Source: an uncultured Actinomycetes bacterium (GTDB taxonomy: Bacteria > Actinomycetota > Actinomycetes > Mycobacteriales > Nakamurellaceae). Taken from it: a stretch of DNA of 64,000 nucleotides. Shown piece after piece: positions 17,445 through 25,773 of this stretch. The stretch spans positions 62,001 to 126,000 of the forward strand of contig CALANS010000217.1 in the NCBI GenBank assembly GCA_937926105.1. Direction: 5' to 3'. The translations under genes and the position numbers were made by a program. A model generated the notes under the pieces. It saw only the letters and a program-made list of their open reading frames with translations, was not told the DNA's origin and searched no databases. Position 1 is the stretch's first letter. Every line of letters starts with the position of its first letter.

Positions 17445-18287
17445 TCAAGCCACTGTTTCCGCCAGCTCCTGCAGCGTGGCCGTGCACCCGGCGTCCACCA
17501 CCAGCGTCGCCAGTCGATCGCCGCGGGTCGCACCGCGGTTGACGATCACCACCGGGATCCGCCGCGCCGCAGCATGTTTGACGAATCGCAGGCCGGACAT
17601 CACCGCCAGCGAACTGCCCGCCACCAGCAGCGCCTCCGCCGCGTCCACCGCCTGATAGCTGCGCCGCACCTTCGCGCCGGGCACGTTCTCGCCGAAGAAC
17701 ACCACGTCCGGTTTGAGGACCCCACCGCAGCGCAGACACGACGCGACCAGAAACGAGGAGGTGTCGGCGATCTCGGCGTCGCCGTCCGGGTTCTGCGCCA
17801 CACCGGTCATCTCGTCACCGCCGAACCCCGGGTTCAACTCGGCCAGCCGTCGCTGCAATGCGACCCGGGAGCTGCGGGCGCCGCAGTCCAGGCACACCAC
17901 GGTGTCCAGCCGGCCGTGCAGATCGACCACCGGGTCGCTGCCGGCCGCCTGGTGCAGCCCGTCGACGTTCTGCGTGATGATCATCGTGACCGCTCCGGCG
18001 GCCTGTAGCCGGGCCAGCGCATGGTGACCGCCGTTCGGCCGGGCCGCCGACATTCGCGACCACCCCACATGGCTGCGCGCCCAGTAGCGCTGCCGCGCCG
18101 CCGGCCCGGAGCGGAACTCGGCGATGGTCATCGGGGTGCGCCGAGGCGAGCCCGGCCCTCGATAGTCCGGAATCCCCGAGTCGGTGGACAGCCCGGCCCC
18201 GGTCAGCACGACCGTCCGCCGCGCGGCCAGCAGGGACGCGATCGCATCCACGGGGGACCCGGCGGGGTCGGCGAGCGGTGCGGGCAT
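17445..18287 (-). CDS. Sir2-family NAD-dependent deacylase
   Basis: This sirtuin removes acyl groups from lysines, using NAD and releasing nicotinamide and O-acyl-ADP-ribose. The 280-residue protein has the NAD-binding TGAGLSTDSGIPDYRG motif (about 29-44), TQNVDGLHQ (about 115-123), the catalytic His in DLHGRL, and four zinc cysteines (CLDC and CLRC). ATG 18287 is preceded by TAGCGT at 8 nt and no ribosome site, so the mRNA is probably leaderless; the frame open to 18485 is not needed. A divergent gluconokinase shares a symmetric promoter, and an AcuC deacetylase and Pat acetyltransferase lie within 6 kb. Confidence 0.94.
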   Translation of the reverse strand: MPAPLADPAGSPVDAIASLLAARRTVVLTGAGLSTDSGIPDYRGPGSPRRTPMTIAEFRSGPAARQRYWARSHVGWSRMSAARPNGGHHALARLQAAGAVTMIITQNVDGLHQAAGSDPVVDLHGRLDTVVCLDCGARSSRVALQRRLAELNPGFGGDEMTGVAQNPDGDAEIADTSSFLVASCLRCGGVLKPDVVFFGENVPGAKVRRSYQAVDAAEALLVAGSSLAVMSGLRFVKHAAARRIPVVIVNRGATRGDRLATLVVDAGCTATLQELAETVA

Positions 18288-18295
18288 CACCGTCC

Positions 18296-18322
18296 ACGCT
18301 ACCGACGGCCGCCCGGTAGCGT
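18296..18322. promoter_or_regulatory. Symmetric divergent leaderless promoters
   Basis: ACGCTACCG (18296-18304) and CGGTAGCGT (18314-18322) form a perfect 9-bp inverted repeat with a 9-bp spacer. Each arm contains a TAGCGT -10 reading outward: one lies 8 nt before the sirtuin ATG, the other 6 nt before the gluconokinase GTG 18329. The two promoters are therefore mirror images on opposite strands and probably compete for polymerase or share one regulator. Confidence 0.6.
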
Positions 18323-18328
18323 CACCGG

Positions 18329-18943
18329 GTGACGGGATCACGAGCCGCGAACCGTCCGCGGAACGTCGGAGGGACGATGGTCGACGACACGGCGGACGAC
18401 GAGGCCGGCACCGGCGCCGGGCTCGGCCAGCAGCCCGTGCTGGTGGTGATGGGGGTCTCCGGTTCGGGCAAGACCACCGTGGCACGGCTGGTGGCCACCC
18501 GGTTGGGCTGGGACATGGCCGAGGGCGACGACCTGCACCCGGAGGCCAACGTGGCCAAGATGGCTGCGGGTCACCCGCTGACCGACGCCGACCGCTGGCC
18601 GTGGCTGCACCGGGTGGCGGCGTGGATCGCCGAGCACACCCGCGCCGGCCGCCCTGGCGTGATCACCTGCTCGGCGCTGCGGCGCAGCTACCGCGACCTG
18701 CTGCGCGGCGATCATGTGGTGTTCGTCGACCTGGTCGGAGACCGGGAGCAGATCCGCGGCCGGCTGGCTGCCCGGCATGGCCACTACATGCCGACCTCGC
18801 TGCTGGATTCGCAATTCGCCACCCTGGAGCCGCCCGACCCGGACGAGCACGCTCTCGAGGTGGACGTGGCCGGGACGCCGAGCGAGATCGCCGCCGAAGT
18901 GATCGTCCGGCTCGGACTGCGGTCGACACCACCGGGGGAGTGA
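18329..18943 (+). CDS. Gluconokinase (GntK family)
   Basis: GntK phosphorylates D-gluconate to 6-phosphogluconate with ATP, feeding the pentose phosphate pathway. The 204-residue product has the P-loop GVSGSGKTTVARL (about 47-59) and the family segments DDLHPEANVAKMAAGHPLTD, CSALRRSYRD and GHYMPTSLLDSQ. GTG 18329 has TAGCGT 6 nt upstream (leaderless); ATG 18377, preceded by GGAGGG at 18368-18373, would give 188 residues closer to the usual length. Both may be used. It is divergent from the sirtuin and convergent with the ideR-like gene, 8 bp away. Confidence 0.92.
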   Translation: MTGSRAANRPRNVGGTMVDDTADDEAGTGAGLGQQPVLVVMGVSGSGKTTVARLVATRLGWDMAEGDDLHPEANVAKMAAGHPLTDADRWPWLHRVAAWIAEHTRAGRPGVITCSALRRSYRDLLRGDHVVFVDLVGDREQIRGRLAARHGHYMPTSLLDSQFATLEPPDPDEHALEVDVAGTPSEIAAEVIVRLGLRSTPPGE

Positions 18944-18951
18944 GGCGGCCG

Positions 18952-19641
18952 TCAGGCGGGGCGCACCTGGATGCCGTCCGCGACGTCCGCCGGCAACTCG
19001 ACCGGCTCGGCGGCGGCGGACGACACGGTGACCAGACCGTTGTTGCCGGTGAACTCCAGTGCCGCACCGGGCACCACGCCGCCTCGCTTGAGCAGCGCCA
19101 TCGCCTCCGGCCGGTTCTGCACCACCTCGATGATCCGCCGCACCTCGAACCGGCCGCCACGACGCGCCGCCTCCTCGGCGGTGATCAGGTCGGCGTGCGT
19201 CTCCTCGCTCGCCGGTGTGTCCACCCCGAGATGGTCCAGGCCCGGAATCGGGTTGCCGTAGGGGGAGGTGCGGGGGCGCCCCAGCAGGTCGACCAGCCGC
19301 TGCTCCACCTGCTCACTCATCACGTGCTCCCACCGGCAGGCCTCCACGTGCACGTCCTGCCAGTCCAGCCCGATCACGTCCAGCAGCAGCCGCTCGGCGA
19401 GCCGGTGCTTGCGCATCACCGCGGTGGCGCGCTCCCGCCCGGCGTCGGTCAATTCCAGATGCCGATCGCCGGATAGCACGAGCAGACCGTCCCGCTCCAT
19501 CCGGGCCACCGTCTGGCTCACCGTCGGACCGCTCTGGGCCAGCCGCTCGGCGATTCGCGCGCGCAGCGGAACGATGCCCTCCTCCTCCAACTCGAAGATG
19601 GTGCGGAGGTACATCTCCGTGGTGTCGATGAGGTCGTTCAA
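18952..19641 (-). CDS. ideR: Iron-dependent DtxR/IdeR-type repressor
   Basis: This 229-residue metal-dependent regulator represses iron-uptake genes when loaded with Fe(II). It has an N-terminal winged helix, a dimerisation domain carrying all the IdeR metal ligands (Met10; His79 and Glu83 in KHRLAER; His98, Cys102, Glu105 and His106 in VHVEACRWEH), and a C-terminal SH3-like domain. The start is TTG 19641, giving MNDLIDTTEM, which aligns with IdeR, after GGGAGGGA at about 19649-19656; the frame runs open to 21081 only by chance. In mycobacteria ideR sits next to sigB; here about 4.9 kb with three other genes intervenes. Confidence 0.93.
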   Translation of the reverse strand: MNDLIDTTEMYLRTIFELEEEGIVPLRARIAERLAQSGPTVSQTVARMERDGLLVLSGDRHLELTDAGRERATAVMRKHRLAERLLLDVIGLDWQDVHVEACRWEHVMSEQVEQRLVDLLGRPRTSPYGNPIPGLDHLGVDTPASEETHADLITAEEAARRGGRFEVRRIIEVVQNRPEAMALLKRGGVVPGAALEFTGNNGLVTVSSAAAEPVELPADVADGIQVRPA

Positions 19642-19696
19642 CGTGCGTCCCTCCCAGCGGGCACACCCGTTGCCCGGAAGACTTCGGCCCAACCCG

Positions 19697-19702
19697 ATCC
19701 TA
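19697..19702 (-). promoter_or_regulatory. -10 element of the ideR-like gene
   Basis: On the minus strand TAGGAT (19702-19697) is a good -10. It implies transcription starting near 19690 and a leader of about 50 nt that carries the GGGAGGGA ribosome site before TTG 19641. No consensus -35 is visible. Confidence 0.5.
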
Positions 19703-19734
19703 CCGGCCGGGCAGTCGGCTGGGAGGATGGTGGC

Positions 19735-20670
19735 ATGTCGGACGCTCATCCAGGCGTCGAGCCGGGTTTCACCGACGCCGGTCCGGTTGGATCCGTGTTG
19801 CTCGGCGCGGCCGACGTGGCGGTCCTGCTGGACCGCCCCCCGCCGCCGGTCCTGCTGGATGTGCGCTGGACGCTGGCAGGGCCGGATCGCGCCGGCTATC
19901 TGGCCGGTCACCTGCCGGGAGCGATGTTCGTCGACCTGGACGCCGAGTTGGCGGGGCCACCCGGCGGCCTCGACGGGCAGGGCGGGCGTCACCCGCTGCC
20001 CGATCCGGGCGTGCTGCAGGATCTGCTGCGGCGAACCGGGGTGCACGAGTCGAGCACGGTGGTGGTGTACGGCGAACGCGACGCGTCGGTAGCCGCCAGG
20101 GCCTGGTGGCTGCTGCGCTGGGCGGGGCTCACCCGGGTCGCGGTGTTGGACGGCGGGCTGCATGCCTGGGCCGCGCAGGGGCTGCCGGTGGTGACCGGTG
20201 CGGTGGCCGAGCCGGGCGGTGGGACGGCGACGGTGCGGCCCGGTGGCATGCCCACCGTGGACGCCGATGGTGCGTCGGCGCTGGCGGGGCGGTCGTCGCG
20301 CGACGGCGCCGGGGAACGGGTGCACGGCGGTGACGGGGAATCCGTGCTGCTGGACGCCCGGGTTGCCGAGCGCTACCGGGGCGAGGTCGAACCGGTGGAC
20401 CCGGTGGCGGGGCACATTCCCGGCGCGATCAACGTTCCGGCCGCCATGGTGCATCGGCCGGACGGCAGGCTGCTGGAACCGGCGGAGCTGGCCATGGTGC
20501 TGGACGGCGCCGGTGCCCGCGCCGGGGTGACGGCAGGGGCGTCCTGCGGATCCGGGGTCACGGCCTGTGCGCTTATCCTGGCCGGGGCGGTGGTGGGCCG
20601 GCCGTTCGCGCTGTACCCCGGGTCGTACTCCGGCTGGTGCGCGCTCGGCAGACCCGTCGAGACCGGCTGA
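19735..20670 (+). CDS. Thiosulfate/mercaptopyruvate sulfurtransferase
   Basis: This is a two-domain rhodanese that transfers sulfur from thiosulfate or 3-mercaptopyruvate to cyanide or thiols. The 311-residue product has an inactive N-terminal rhodanese domain (about 15-150) and a catalytic C-terminal domain (about 195-300) with the active-site cysteine in CGSGVTA, the loop form associated with mercaptopyruvate preference, and ending in YPGSYSGW. ATG 19735 follows GGGAGGATGG. It is divergent from the iron regulator gene and about 10 bp before acuC. A middle segment of about 35 Gly/Asp/Arg-rich residues between the domains looks like a species-specific linker. Confidence 0.92.
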   Translation: MSDAHPGVEPGFTDAGPVGSVLLGAADVAVLLDRPPPPVLLDVRWTLAGPDRAGYLAGHLPGAMFVDLDAELAGPPGGLDGQGGRHPLPDPGVLQDLLRRTGVHESSTVVVYGERDASVAARAWWLLRWAGLTRVAVLDGGLHAWAAQGLPVVTGAVAEPGGGTATVRPGGMPTVDADGASALAGRSSRDGAGERVHGGDGESVLLDARVAERYRGEVEPVDPVAGHIPGAINVPAAMVHRPDGRLLEPAELAMVLDGAGARAGVTAGASCGSGVTACALILAGAVVGRPFALYPGSYSGWCALGRPVETG

Positions 20671-20675
20671 GCGGC

Positions 20676-20681
20676 TACCGT
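20676..20681 (+). promoter_or_regulatory. Leaderless -10 element of acuC
   Basis: TACCGT at 20676-20681 is followed by exactly 7 nt and ATG 20689, the spacing expected for a leaderless mRNA. It overlaps the alternative GTG 20680, which argues against that start. Confidence 0.55.
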
Positions 20682-20688
20682 GACAGCC

Positions 20689-21873
20689 ATGGCGCGGCCG
20701 CTGGTGATCTGGGACCCGGCGATGCTGCGTTACGACCTGGGTGGCGCGCATCCGTTGCATCCGCTGCGCTGGGAGTTGACCTGGCGGTTGGCCGGCGACC
20801 TCGGGGTGTTGGACGGTATCGAGACCACCGCGCCCGAGCCGGCGAACGACGCGTTGCTGGCCACCGTGCACACGGCCGAGTACATCCAGGCGGTGCGCCG
20901 CGCGTCGGAGTCCGGGCGGGGCGATCGGGTCGGGCACGGCCTGGGCACCGCCGACAATCCGACCTTCCCCGGAATGCACGATGCCGCGGCGCTGATCGCC
21001 GGTGGTTCGGTGGCGGCGGCTCGGGCGATTGCCCGCCGCGAGGTGGACCGGGCGGTCAACATCGCCGGCGGGTTGCACCATGCGATGCCGGACGCCGCCT
21101 CGGGCTTTTGCGTCTACAACGATCCGGCGCTAGCCATCGCGACGCTGCTGGCCGAGGGAGTCGGCCGGGTCGCGTACGTGGATGTGGACGTGCACCACGG
21201 TGACGGGGTGCAGCGCGCCTTCTACCACGACCCACGGGTGCTGACGGTGTCCCTGCACGAGACACCGCTGGCGCTCTGGCCCGGCACCGGGTTCGTCACC
21301 GAGAGCGGGCGGGGCGCCGCGGCCGGTACCGCCGTGAACGTGCCGCTACCGGCCGGCACCTCGGATGCGGCCTGGCTGCGGGCGTTCCACGCCATCGTGC
21401 CGTCGGTGCTGCGGGCATTCGCGCCCGAGGTGTTGGTGACCCAGCACGGCGCCGATTCGCACCGCGAGGATCCGCTGGCCGACCTGAATCTGTCGGTAGA
21501 CGGCCAGCTGGCGTCCTATCGGGCGCTGCGCGAGCTGGCCGGCGAAACCGCCGGTGGGCGTTGGCTCGCCCTGGGCGGCGGCGGATATGCGTTGGTGCGG
21601 GTGGTGCCACGGGTCTGGACGCACCTGCTGGCCCTGGTGGCCGACCGGGACATCGCCCCGTCGACCCCGATCGGCGAGGAGTGGATCGCCGCCGCCGCGG
21701 CGGCCAGACCGATGATCGAGCCGCCGACATCGATGAGCGAGAACGGTGGCGTGGCGGTGGCTTTCGATCCGTGGGACGGTCAGGACGGTACCCCGGTGGA
21801 TCGTGCGATCAGCCAGGTGCGCTCGGAGATCTTCCCGCTGTACGGCCTGGACCCGTTCGACCCCCGTGACTGA
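20689..21873 (+). CDS. acuC: AcuC-type acetoin utilization/histone deacetylase-family protein
   Basis: This is a class I HDAC-like zinc hydrolase that removes acetyl groups from lysines; in Bacillus AcuC deacetylates acetyl-CoA synthetase. The 394-residue product has the HDAC motifs GGLHHAMPDAASGFCVYND, the zinc and active-site loop DVDVHHGDGVQ, and TQHGADSHREDPLADL. ATG 20689 is preferred over GTG 20680 because of the -10 at 20676-20681. It overlaps the downstream acetyltransferase gene by 8 bp, so eraser and writer of the same modification are translationally linked. A sirtuin gene is 2.4 kb upstream. Confidence 0.94.
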   Translation: MARPLVIWDPAMLRYDLGGAHPLHPLRWELTWRLAGDLGVLDGIETTAPEPANDALLATVHTAEYIQAVRRASESGRGDRVGHGLGTADNPTFPGMHDAAALIAGGSVAAARAIARREVDRAVNIAGGLHHAMPDAASGFCVYNDPALAIATLLAEGVGRVAYVDVDVHHGDGVQRAFYHDPRVLTVSLHETPLALWPGTGFVTESGRGAAAGTAVNVPLPAGTSDAAWLRAFHAIVPSVLRAFAPEVLVTQHGADSHREDPLADLNLSVDGQLASYRALRELAGETAGGRWLALGGGGYALVRVVPRVWTHLLALVADRDIAPSTPIGEEWIAAAAAARPMIEPPTSMSENGGVAVAFDPWDGQDGTPVDRAISQVRSEIFPLYGLDPFDPRD

Positions 21874-24433
21874 CCGAGAGCCGGAGGCCGCCGGTTACCC
21901 GACACATTGGGAGGCGGACGTCCTGACCGCCGACGGGTCCGTCGCGCGCATCCGGCCGGTGCACCGCGACGACACCGAAGCGCTGCGCGCCATGCACGCC
22001 CGGATGAGTGATCGCAGCCGGTACCTGCGCTACTTCTCCGCGGTGACCGAGGTGTCCGACGCGCTGCTGGCGTTGTTCACCGACGTGGACTACCGCACCC
22101 GGGTGTGCCTGGTGGTGCAGTCCGGTGACGACATCATCGCGGCCGGCAGCTATCACGCGCTGCCGGCCGGCGATAGCGATGCCGACGTGCTCGCTCCTGC
22201 TGCGCTCGACCAGCCTGCCGCCGCGCAGCGCCGGGCAGACCCCGCTATGCCGTCGGCTCGCAGCGCGGAAGTGGCGTTCGTGGTGCAGGACGATCAGCAG
22301 CGCCGCGGGCTCGGCTCCATCCTGCTGGAGCATCTGGCCGCCGCGGCGCAGGAGCGTGGCATCACCTCCTTCACCGCGGAGGTACTCGGCGAGAACCGGC
22401 AGATGCTCCGAGTGTTTCTGGACGCGGGCTACGCCGTCACCCGCGAGTATTCCTCCGGCGTGGTGGATCTCGCCTTCGAGATCGGGCCCACCGACGCCTC
22501 GCGCGCGGTGCTGGCCGCCCGGGAGCAGCGCGCCGAGTCGCGCTCCATCGCCCGGCTGTTGGCCCCGGCGTCGGTCGCGGTGATCGGCGCCTCGACCGAT
22601 CCCACCAAGATCGGGCACGCGGTGCTGGTCAACCTGCTGCGCTCGTTCGCCGGTCCGGTCTACCCGGTGAACGCGGAATCGCTGTCGGTGCAAGGGGTGC
22701 GGGCCTACCCGAGCGTCACCGACATTCCCGATCCGGTGGACCTGGCCGTGGTGGCGGTGCCCGCGGCGAGCGTGGATGAGGTGATGCGGGCGTGCCGGGC
22801 CAAGGGGGTGCACGGACTGGTGGTGGTGACGGCGGGCTTCGCCGACGCCGGCTCTGATGGGGCGGGAGCGCAGCGCCGTATCGTCAGCCTGGCCCGGGCC
22901 GCCGGCATGCGGGTACTGGGGCCGAACTGCCTGGGCCTGGTCAATACCGACCCCGCCGTGCGGTTGAATGCCACCCTGGCTCCGGTGGTACCGCCCGCCG
23001 GTCGGGTGGGCTTCTTCTGCCAGTCCGGCGCGCTGGGCATCGCGATCCTGGCCGACGCCGCGGCCCGCGGACTGGGGCTGTCCTCGTTCGTATCCGCCGG
23101 CAACCGCGCCGACGTGTCCGGTAACGACCTCCTGCAGTTCTGGCAGACCGACGATCGCACGGAAGTCGTGTTGCTGCAGCTGGAGTCGTTCGGCAATCCC
23201 CGCAAGTTCGCCCGGCTGGCCCGCACCCTGGCGCGCAGCAAGCCGGTGATCGCCGTGAAGTCCGGCCGGCACGCCCTGGTTCCCGCCGGGCTGCGAGTGA
23301 ACGCCGCGCCGATCTCCGAGGCGGCGGTCGCGTCGCTGTTCGCACAGTCCGGGGTGATCCGCACGGCGACCCTGTCCGACGCCTTCGACGTCGCGCTGCT
23401 GTTGGCCTGCCAGCCCGTGCCCGCGGACCGCACGGTGGCCATCGTGGGCAACTCGACCGCATTGGGCCTGTTGGCGCTGGACGCCTGTCTGGACGCGGGG
23501 CTGCGGGTCGCCGGCGACGCGCCGGTCGACCTGGGAGTCTCGGTCGGACCGCAGGAGCTGGCGGGCGCGGTGCGAAACGCCGCCGGCTCCGGCGTCGGGG
23601 CCGTGTTGGTGGTGTTCGTGCCGCCGGTGGCCACCGCGGGTACCGAGCACGCCGCGGCGCTGCGCGCGGCGACCGGCGACGTGACCGTACCGGTGCTGTC
23701 GACATTCCTGGCCGCGGAGGGAATCCCGGACCAACTGGCAGTCCCGGGGGCCCGCGGAGGCGCGGCGTCAGACCCGACGGCCGGGGCGGCGCGGGGGTCG
23801 GTGCCCAGCTACCCGTCGCCGGAGCGGGCTGTTGCCGCGCTGGCCGCCGCGTGGCGGTACGCCGACTGGCTCGCCACACCACCCGGCCGGGTGCGGGTGC
23901 CGGACGGGGTCGATCCGGCCCGGGCCCGCGAGCTGGTGGCCGCGCTGCACCCCGCGGGCGGGGAGCGGGCGCTGACGGACGCCGAACTGGCGGCGTTGCT
24001 GGGCTGCTACGGCATCACGGTGGACAACTCCGAGCCGGTCGCCGAGGCCGCGGTCTCCACGGAATTCTCCGTCACCGCCGATCCGTCGTTCGGATCGCTG
24101 GTGTCCTTCGGCATCGGCGGGGTGGCCATCGAGCTGCTCGACGACCGGGCCTATCGGGCGGTGCCGTTGACGGACCTGGATGCTGCCGGCCTGATCGGTG
24201 CCCCGCGAGCTGCGCCGTTGCTGGACGGTTACCGGGGAACGCCGGCGGTGGACCGGGCACCGCTGGTGGACCTGGCGCAGCGCCTGTCGGCGCTGGCGGA
24301 CGACCTGCCGGAGGTGCGTCTGCTACAGCTGCGCCCGGTGCTGGCCGGGCCCGCCGGAATCGTCGTCACCGGGGCCACGGGCCGGATCGGCCCGCCGCCC
24401 GCGCCGCTCGATGAGCGCCGCCGGCTGCGCTAG
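21866..24433 (+). CDS. Pat-type GNAT / degenerate acyl-CoA synthetase fusion
   Basis: This 855-residue protein resembles Pat/PatA protein-lysine acetyltransferases. An N-terminal GNAT domain (about 10-205, acetyl-CoA motif QQRRGLGSILLEHL) is fused to a CoA-binding Rossmann domain (from SVAVIGAST, about 235) and an ADP-forming ligase-like domain (GFFCQSGALGIAIL). The phospho-histidine HT motif of active NDP-forming ligases is missing around VKSGRHALVPAGLRVN. The ATP-grasp part (about 705-855) jumps from LLGCYGITVDNSEP almost directly to DPSFGSLVSFGIGG, lacking the ATP-binding subdomain. The synthetase half is therefore probably regulatory. GTG 21866 overlaps acuC by 8 bp. An insert of about 30 residues interrupts the GNAT domain before SAEVAFVV. 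Confidence 0.9.
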   Translation: MTDREPEAAGYPTHWEADVLTADGSVARIRPVHRDDTEALRAMHARMSDRSRYLRYFSAVTEVSDALLALFTDVDYRTRVCLVVQSGDDIIAAGSYHALPAGDSDADVLAPAALDQPAAAQRRADPAMPSARSAEVAFVVQDDQQRRGLGSILLEHLAAAAQERGITSFTAEVLGENRQMLRVFLDAGYAVTREYSSGVVDLAFEIGPTDASRAVLAAREQRAESRSIARLLAPASVAVIGASTDPTKIGHAVLVNLLRSFAGPVYPVNAESLSVQGVRAYPSVTDIPDPVDLAVVAVPAASVDEVMRACRAKGVHGLVVVTAGFADAGSDGAGAQRRIVSLARAAGMRVLGPNCLGLVNTDPAVRLNATLAPVVPPAGRVGFFCQSGALGIAILADAAARGLGLSSFVSAGNRADVSGNDLLQFWQTDDRTEVVLLQLESFGNPRKFARLARTLARSKPVIAVKSGRHALVPAGLRVNAAPISEAAVASLFAQSGVIRTATLSDAFDVALLLACQPVPADRTVAIVGNSTALGLLALDACLDAGLRVAGDAPVDLGVSVGPQELAGAVRNAAGSGVGAVLVVFVPPVATAGTEHAAALRAATGDVTVPVLSTFLAAEGIPDQLAVPGARGGAASDPTAGAARGSVPSYPSPERAVAALAAAWRYADWLATPPGRVRVPDGVDPARARELVAALHPAGGERALTDAELAALLGCYGITVDNSEPVAEAAVSTEFSVTADPSFGSLVSFGIGGVAIELLDDRAYRAVPLTDLDAAGLIGAPRAAPLLDGYRGTPAVDRAPLVDLAQRLSALADDLPEVRLLQLRPVLAGPAGIVVTGATGRIGPPPAPLDERRRLR

Positions 24434-24452
24434 CCGCGCCCGCCGGATAGCA

Positions 24453-24492
24453 GTGAGCCCCACCCCGCGGCATGACGCGGTGTGGGGCTCAC
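24453..24492. terminator. Bidirectional hairpin terminator
   Basis: The arms 24453-24469 and 24476-24492 form a 17-bp stem with one mismatch around a 6-nt GCATGA loop. It lies between the convergent pat-like gene and sigB and should terminate both. Confidence 0.85.
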
Positions 24493-24502
24493 GACCCGGC
24501 TA

Positions 24503-25525
24503 TTAGCTCGCGTAGGCCCGCAGCACCTCGGAGCGGTCGCCGGTGCGCAGCTTGGCCATCGAGTCGCGCTCGATCTGCCGCACGCGCTCCCGGGAGATGC
24601 CGAACTCGCGGCCGATCTCGTCCAGGGTGCGGGGGCGACCATCCACCAGGCCGTAGCGCATCCGCACGACCTCGCGCTCCCGTTCGTCCAGCGTGCCCAG
24701 CACCTTGTCGATGTCCCGGTGCATGAAGCCGGCCACCACCGCCGACTCCGCCGAGGCGGACTCGGTGTCCTCGATGAAGTCGCCCAGCGGTGCCTCCTCG
24801 TCGGTACCCACCGGCATGTCAAGGCTCACCGGGTCGCGGGCGTGATCTAGCAGGTCGGAGATCTTGTCGGCGTCGATGCCGGACTCGGCGGCCAGCTCGT
24901 CCAGCGTGGCGTCCCGCCCCAGCTGCTGGTGCAGCTCCCGCTTGAGCCGGGAGAGCTTATTGACCTGCTCCACCAGGTGCACGGGCAGTCGGATGGTGCG
25001 GGCCTGGTCGGCCATGCCGCGCGAGACCGCCTGCCGGATCCACCAGGTGGCGTAGGTGGAGAACTTGAAACCCTTGGTGTAGTCGAACTTCTCGACCGCG
25101 CGGATCAGCCCCAGGTTGCCCTCCTGGATCAGATCCAGCAGAGGCATGCCGCGCCCGGTGTAGCGCTTGGCCAGCGACACCACCAGCCGCAGGTTCGCCA
25201 CCAGCAGGTGGTTACGAGCCCGATTACCCTGCCGGACGATGGTCTTCAGGTCGGCGCGGCGCTGCGGGGACAGCCGCTTGCCGGTCTCCAGCTTGTGCTG
25301 CGCGAATACGCCGGCCTCGATGCGCTTGGCCAGCTCGACCTCTTGCTCCGCCGTCAGCAGCGCGGTACGCCCGATGCCGTTGAGATATACCCGGACCAGG
25401 TCGGCCGACGGACCCTGGGCATCCAGGTCGTCCAACTCGCGGGTGACCGTCTTGTCGGTGGCCACGTCGTCCGGTTCCGCGGCGGTGTCGGTCCGCCGGT
25501 CTGCCAGTGCACGGGAGGCTGTCAT
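24503..25525 (-). CDS. sigB: RNA polymerase sigma factor SigB (group 2)
   Basis: This is a group 2 sigma-70 protein of 340 residues, similar to SigB of mycobacteria, which serves general stress and early stationary transcription. It has regions 1.2 ([14 protein letters not shown]), 2 ([27 protein letters not shown]), 3 and 4 ([20 protein letters not shown]) but lacks the long N-terminal region of the primary sigma factor. ATG 25525 follows a GGGAGG site. Its upstream region holds an ECF-type promoter (25584-25612), so it is probably switched on by a stress sigma factor. The primary sigma gene is 14 kb away in the same orientation. Confidence 0.93.
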   Translation of the reverse strand: MTASRALADRRTDTAAEPDDVATDKTVTRELDDLDAQGPSADLVRVYLNGIGRTALLTAEQEVELAKRIEAGVFAQHKLETGKRLSPQRRADLKTIVRQGNRARNHLLVANLRLVVSLAKRYTGRGMPLLDLIQEGNLGLIRAVEKFDYTKGFKFSTYATWWIRQAVSRGMADQARTIRLPVHLVEQVNKLSRLKRELHQQLGRDATLDELAAESGIDADKISDLLDHARDPVSLDMPVGTDEEAPLGDFIEDTESASAESAVVAGFMHRDIDKVLGTLDEREREVVRMRYGLVDGRPRTLDEIGREFGISRERVRQIERDSMAKLRTGDRSEVLRAYAS

Positions 25526-25583
25526 GTGGTGCTCCCTCCTATTGCGGTCGCCTGACGGGCGGGTCTGCCCTGCGACATCTGTT

Positions 25584-25612
25584 CAAACGCCGGTGGCGGC
25601 GATTTCGTTCCC
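25584..25612 (-). promoter_or_regulatory. ECF (SigE/SigH/SigR-type) promoter of sigB
   Basis: On the minus strand GGGAAC (25612-25607) and CGTTTG (25589-25584) are separated by 17 bp. This matches the GGGAAC-N16-18-CGTT consensus of the actinobacterial SigE/SigH/SigR group. It would start transcription near 25577 and give a leader of about 50 nt. In M. tuberculosis sigB is driven by SigE and SigH from a similar site, so the cascade seems conserved. Confidence 0.65.
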
Positions 25613-25773
25613 AGGACGTCTCCGGAGGGGTTCCGGTTGCACGGCCTCGGGTCGGATCCCGCTTCCGGGTGGCGGACGGTGCCCGCCACCCTCACTGTCG
25701 GCCCCCTCCCGGGGTACCCGGTGTGTCGGCCATGCGAACCGCATATGAGTGCGCGCGCGAGCGCGGGGCAGGT

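Noticed and set aside
18952..21081. 709-residue minus-strand open frame over the ideR-like gene
   Set aside because: Only its last 229 residues are the DtxR/IdeR protein; the rest is antisense to acuC and the sulfurtransferase and reads as low-complexity Arg/Gly/Pro.
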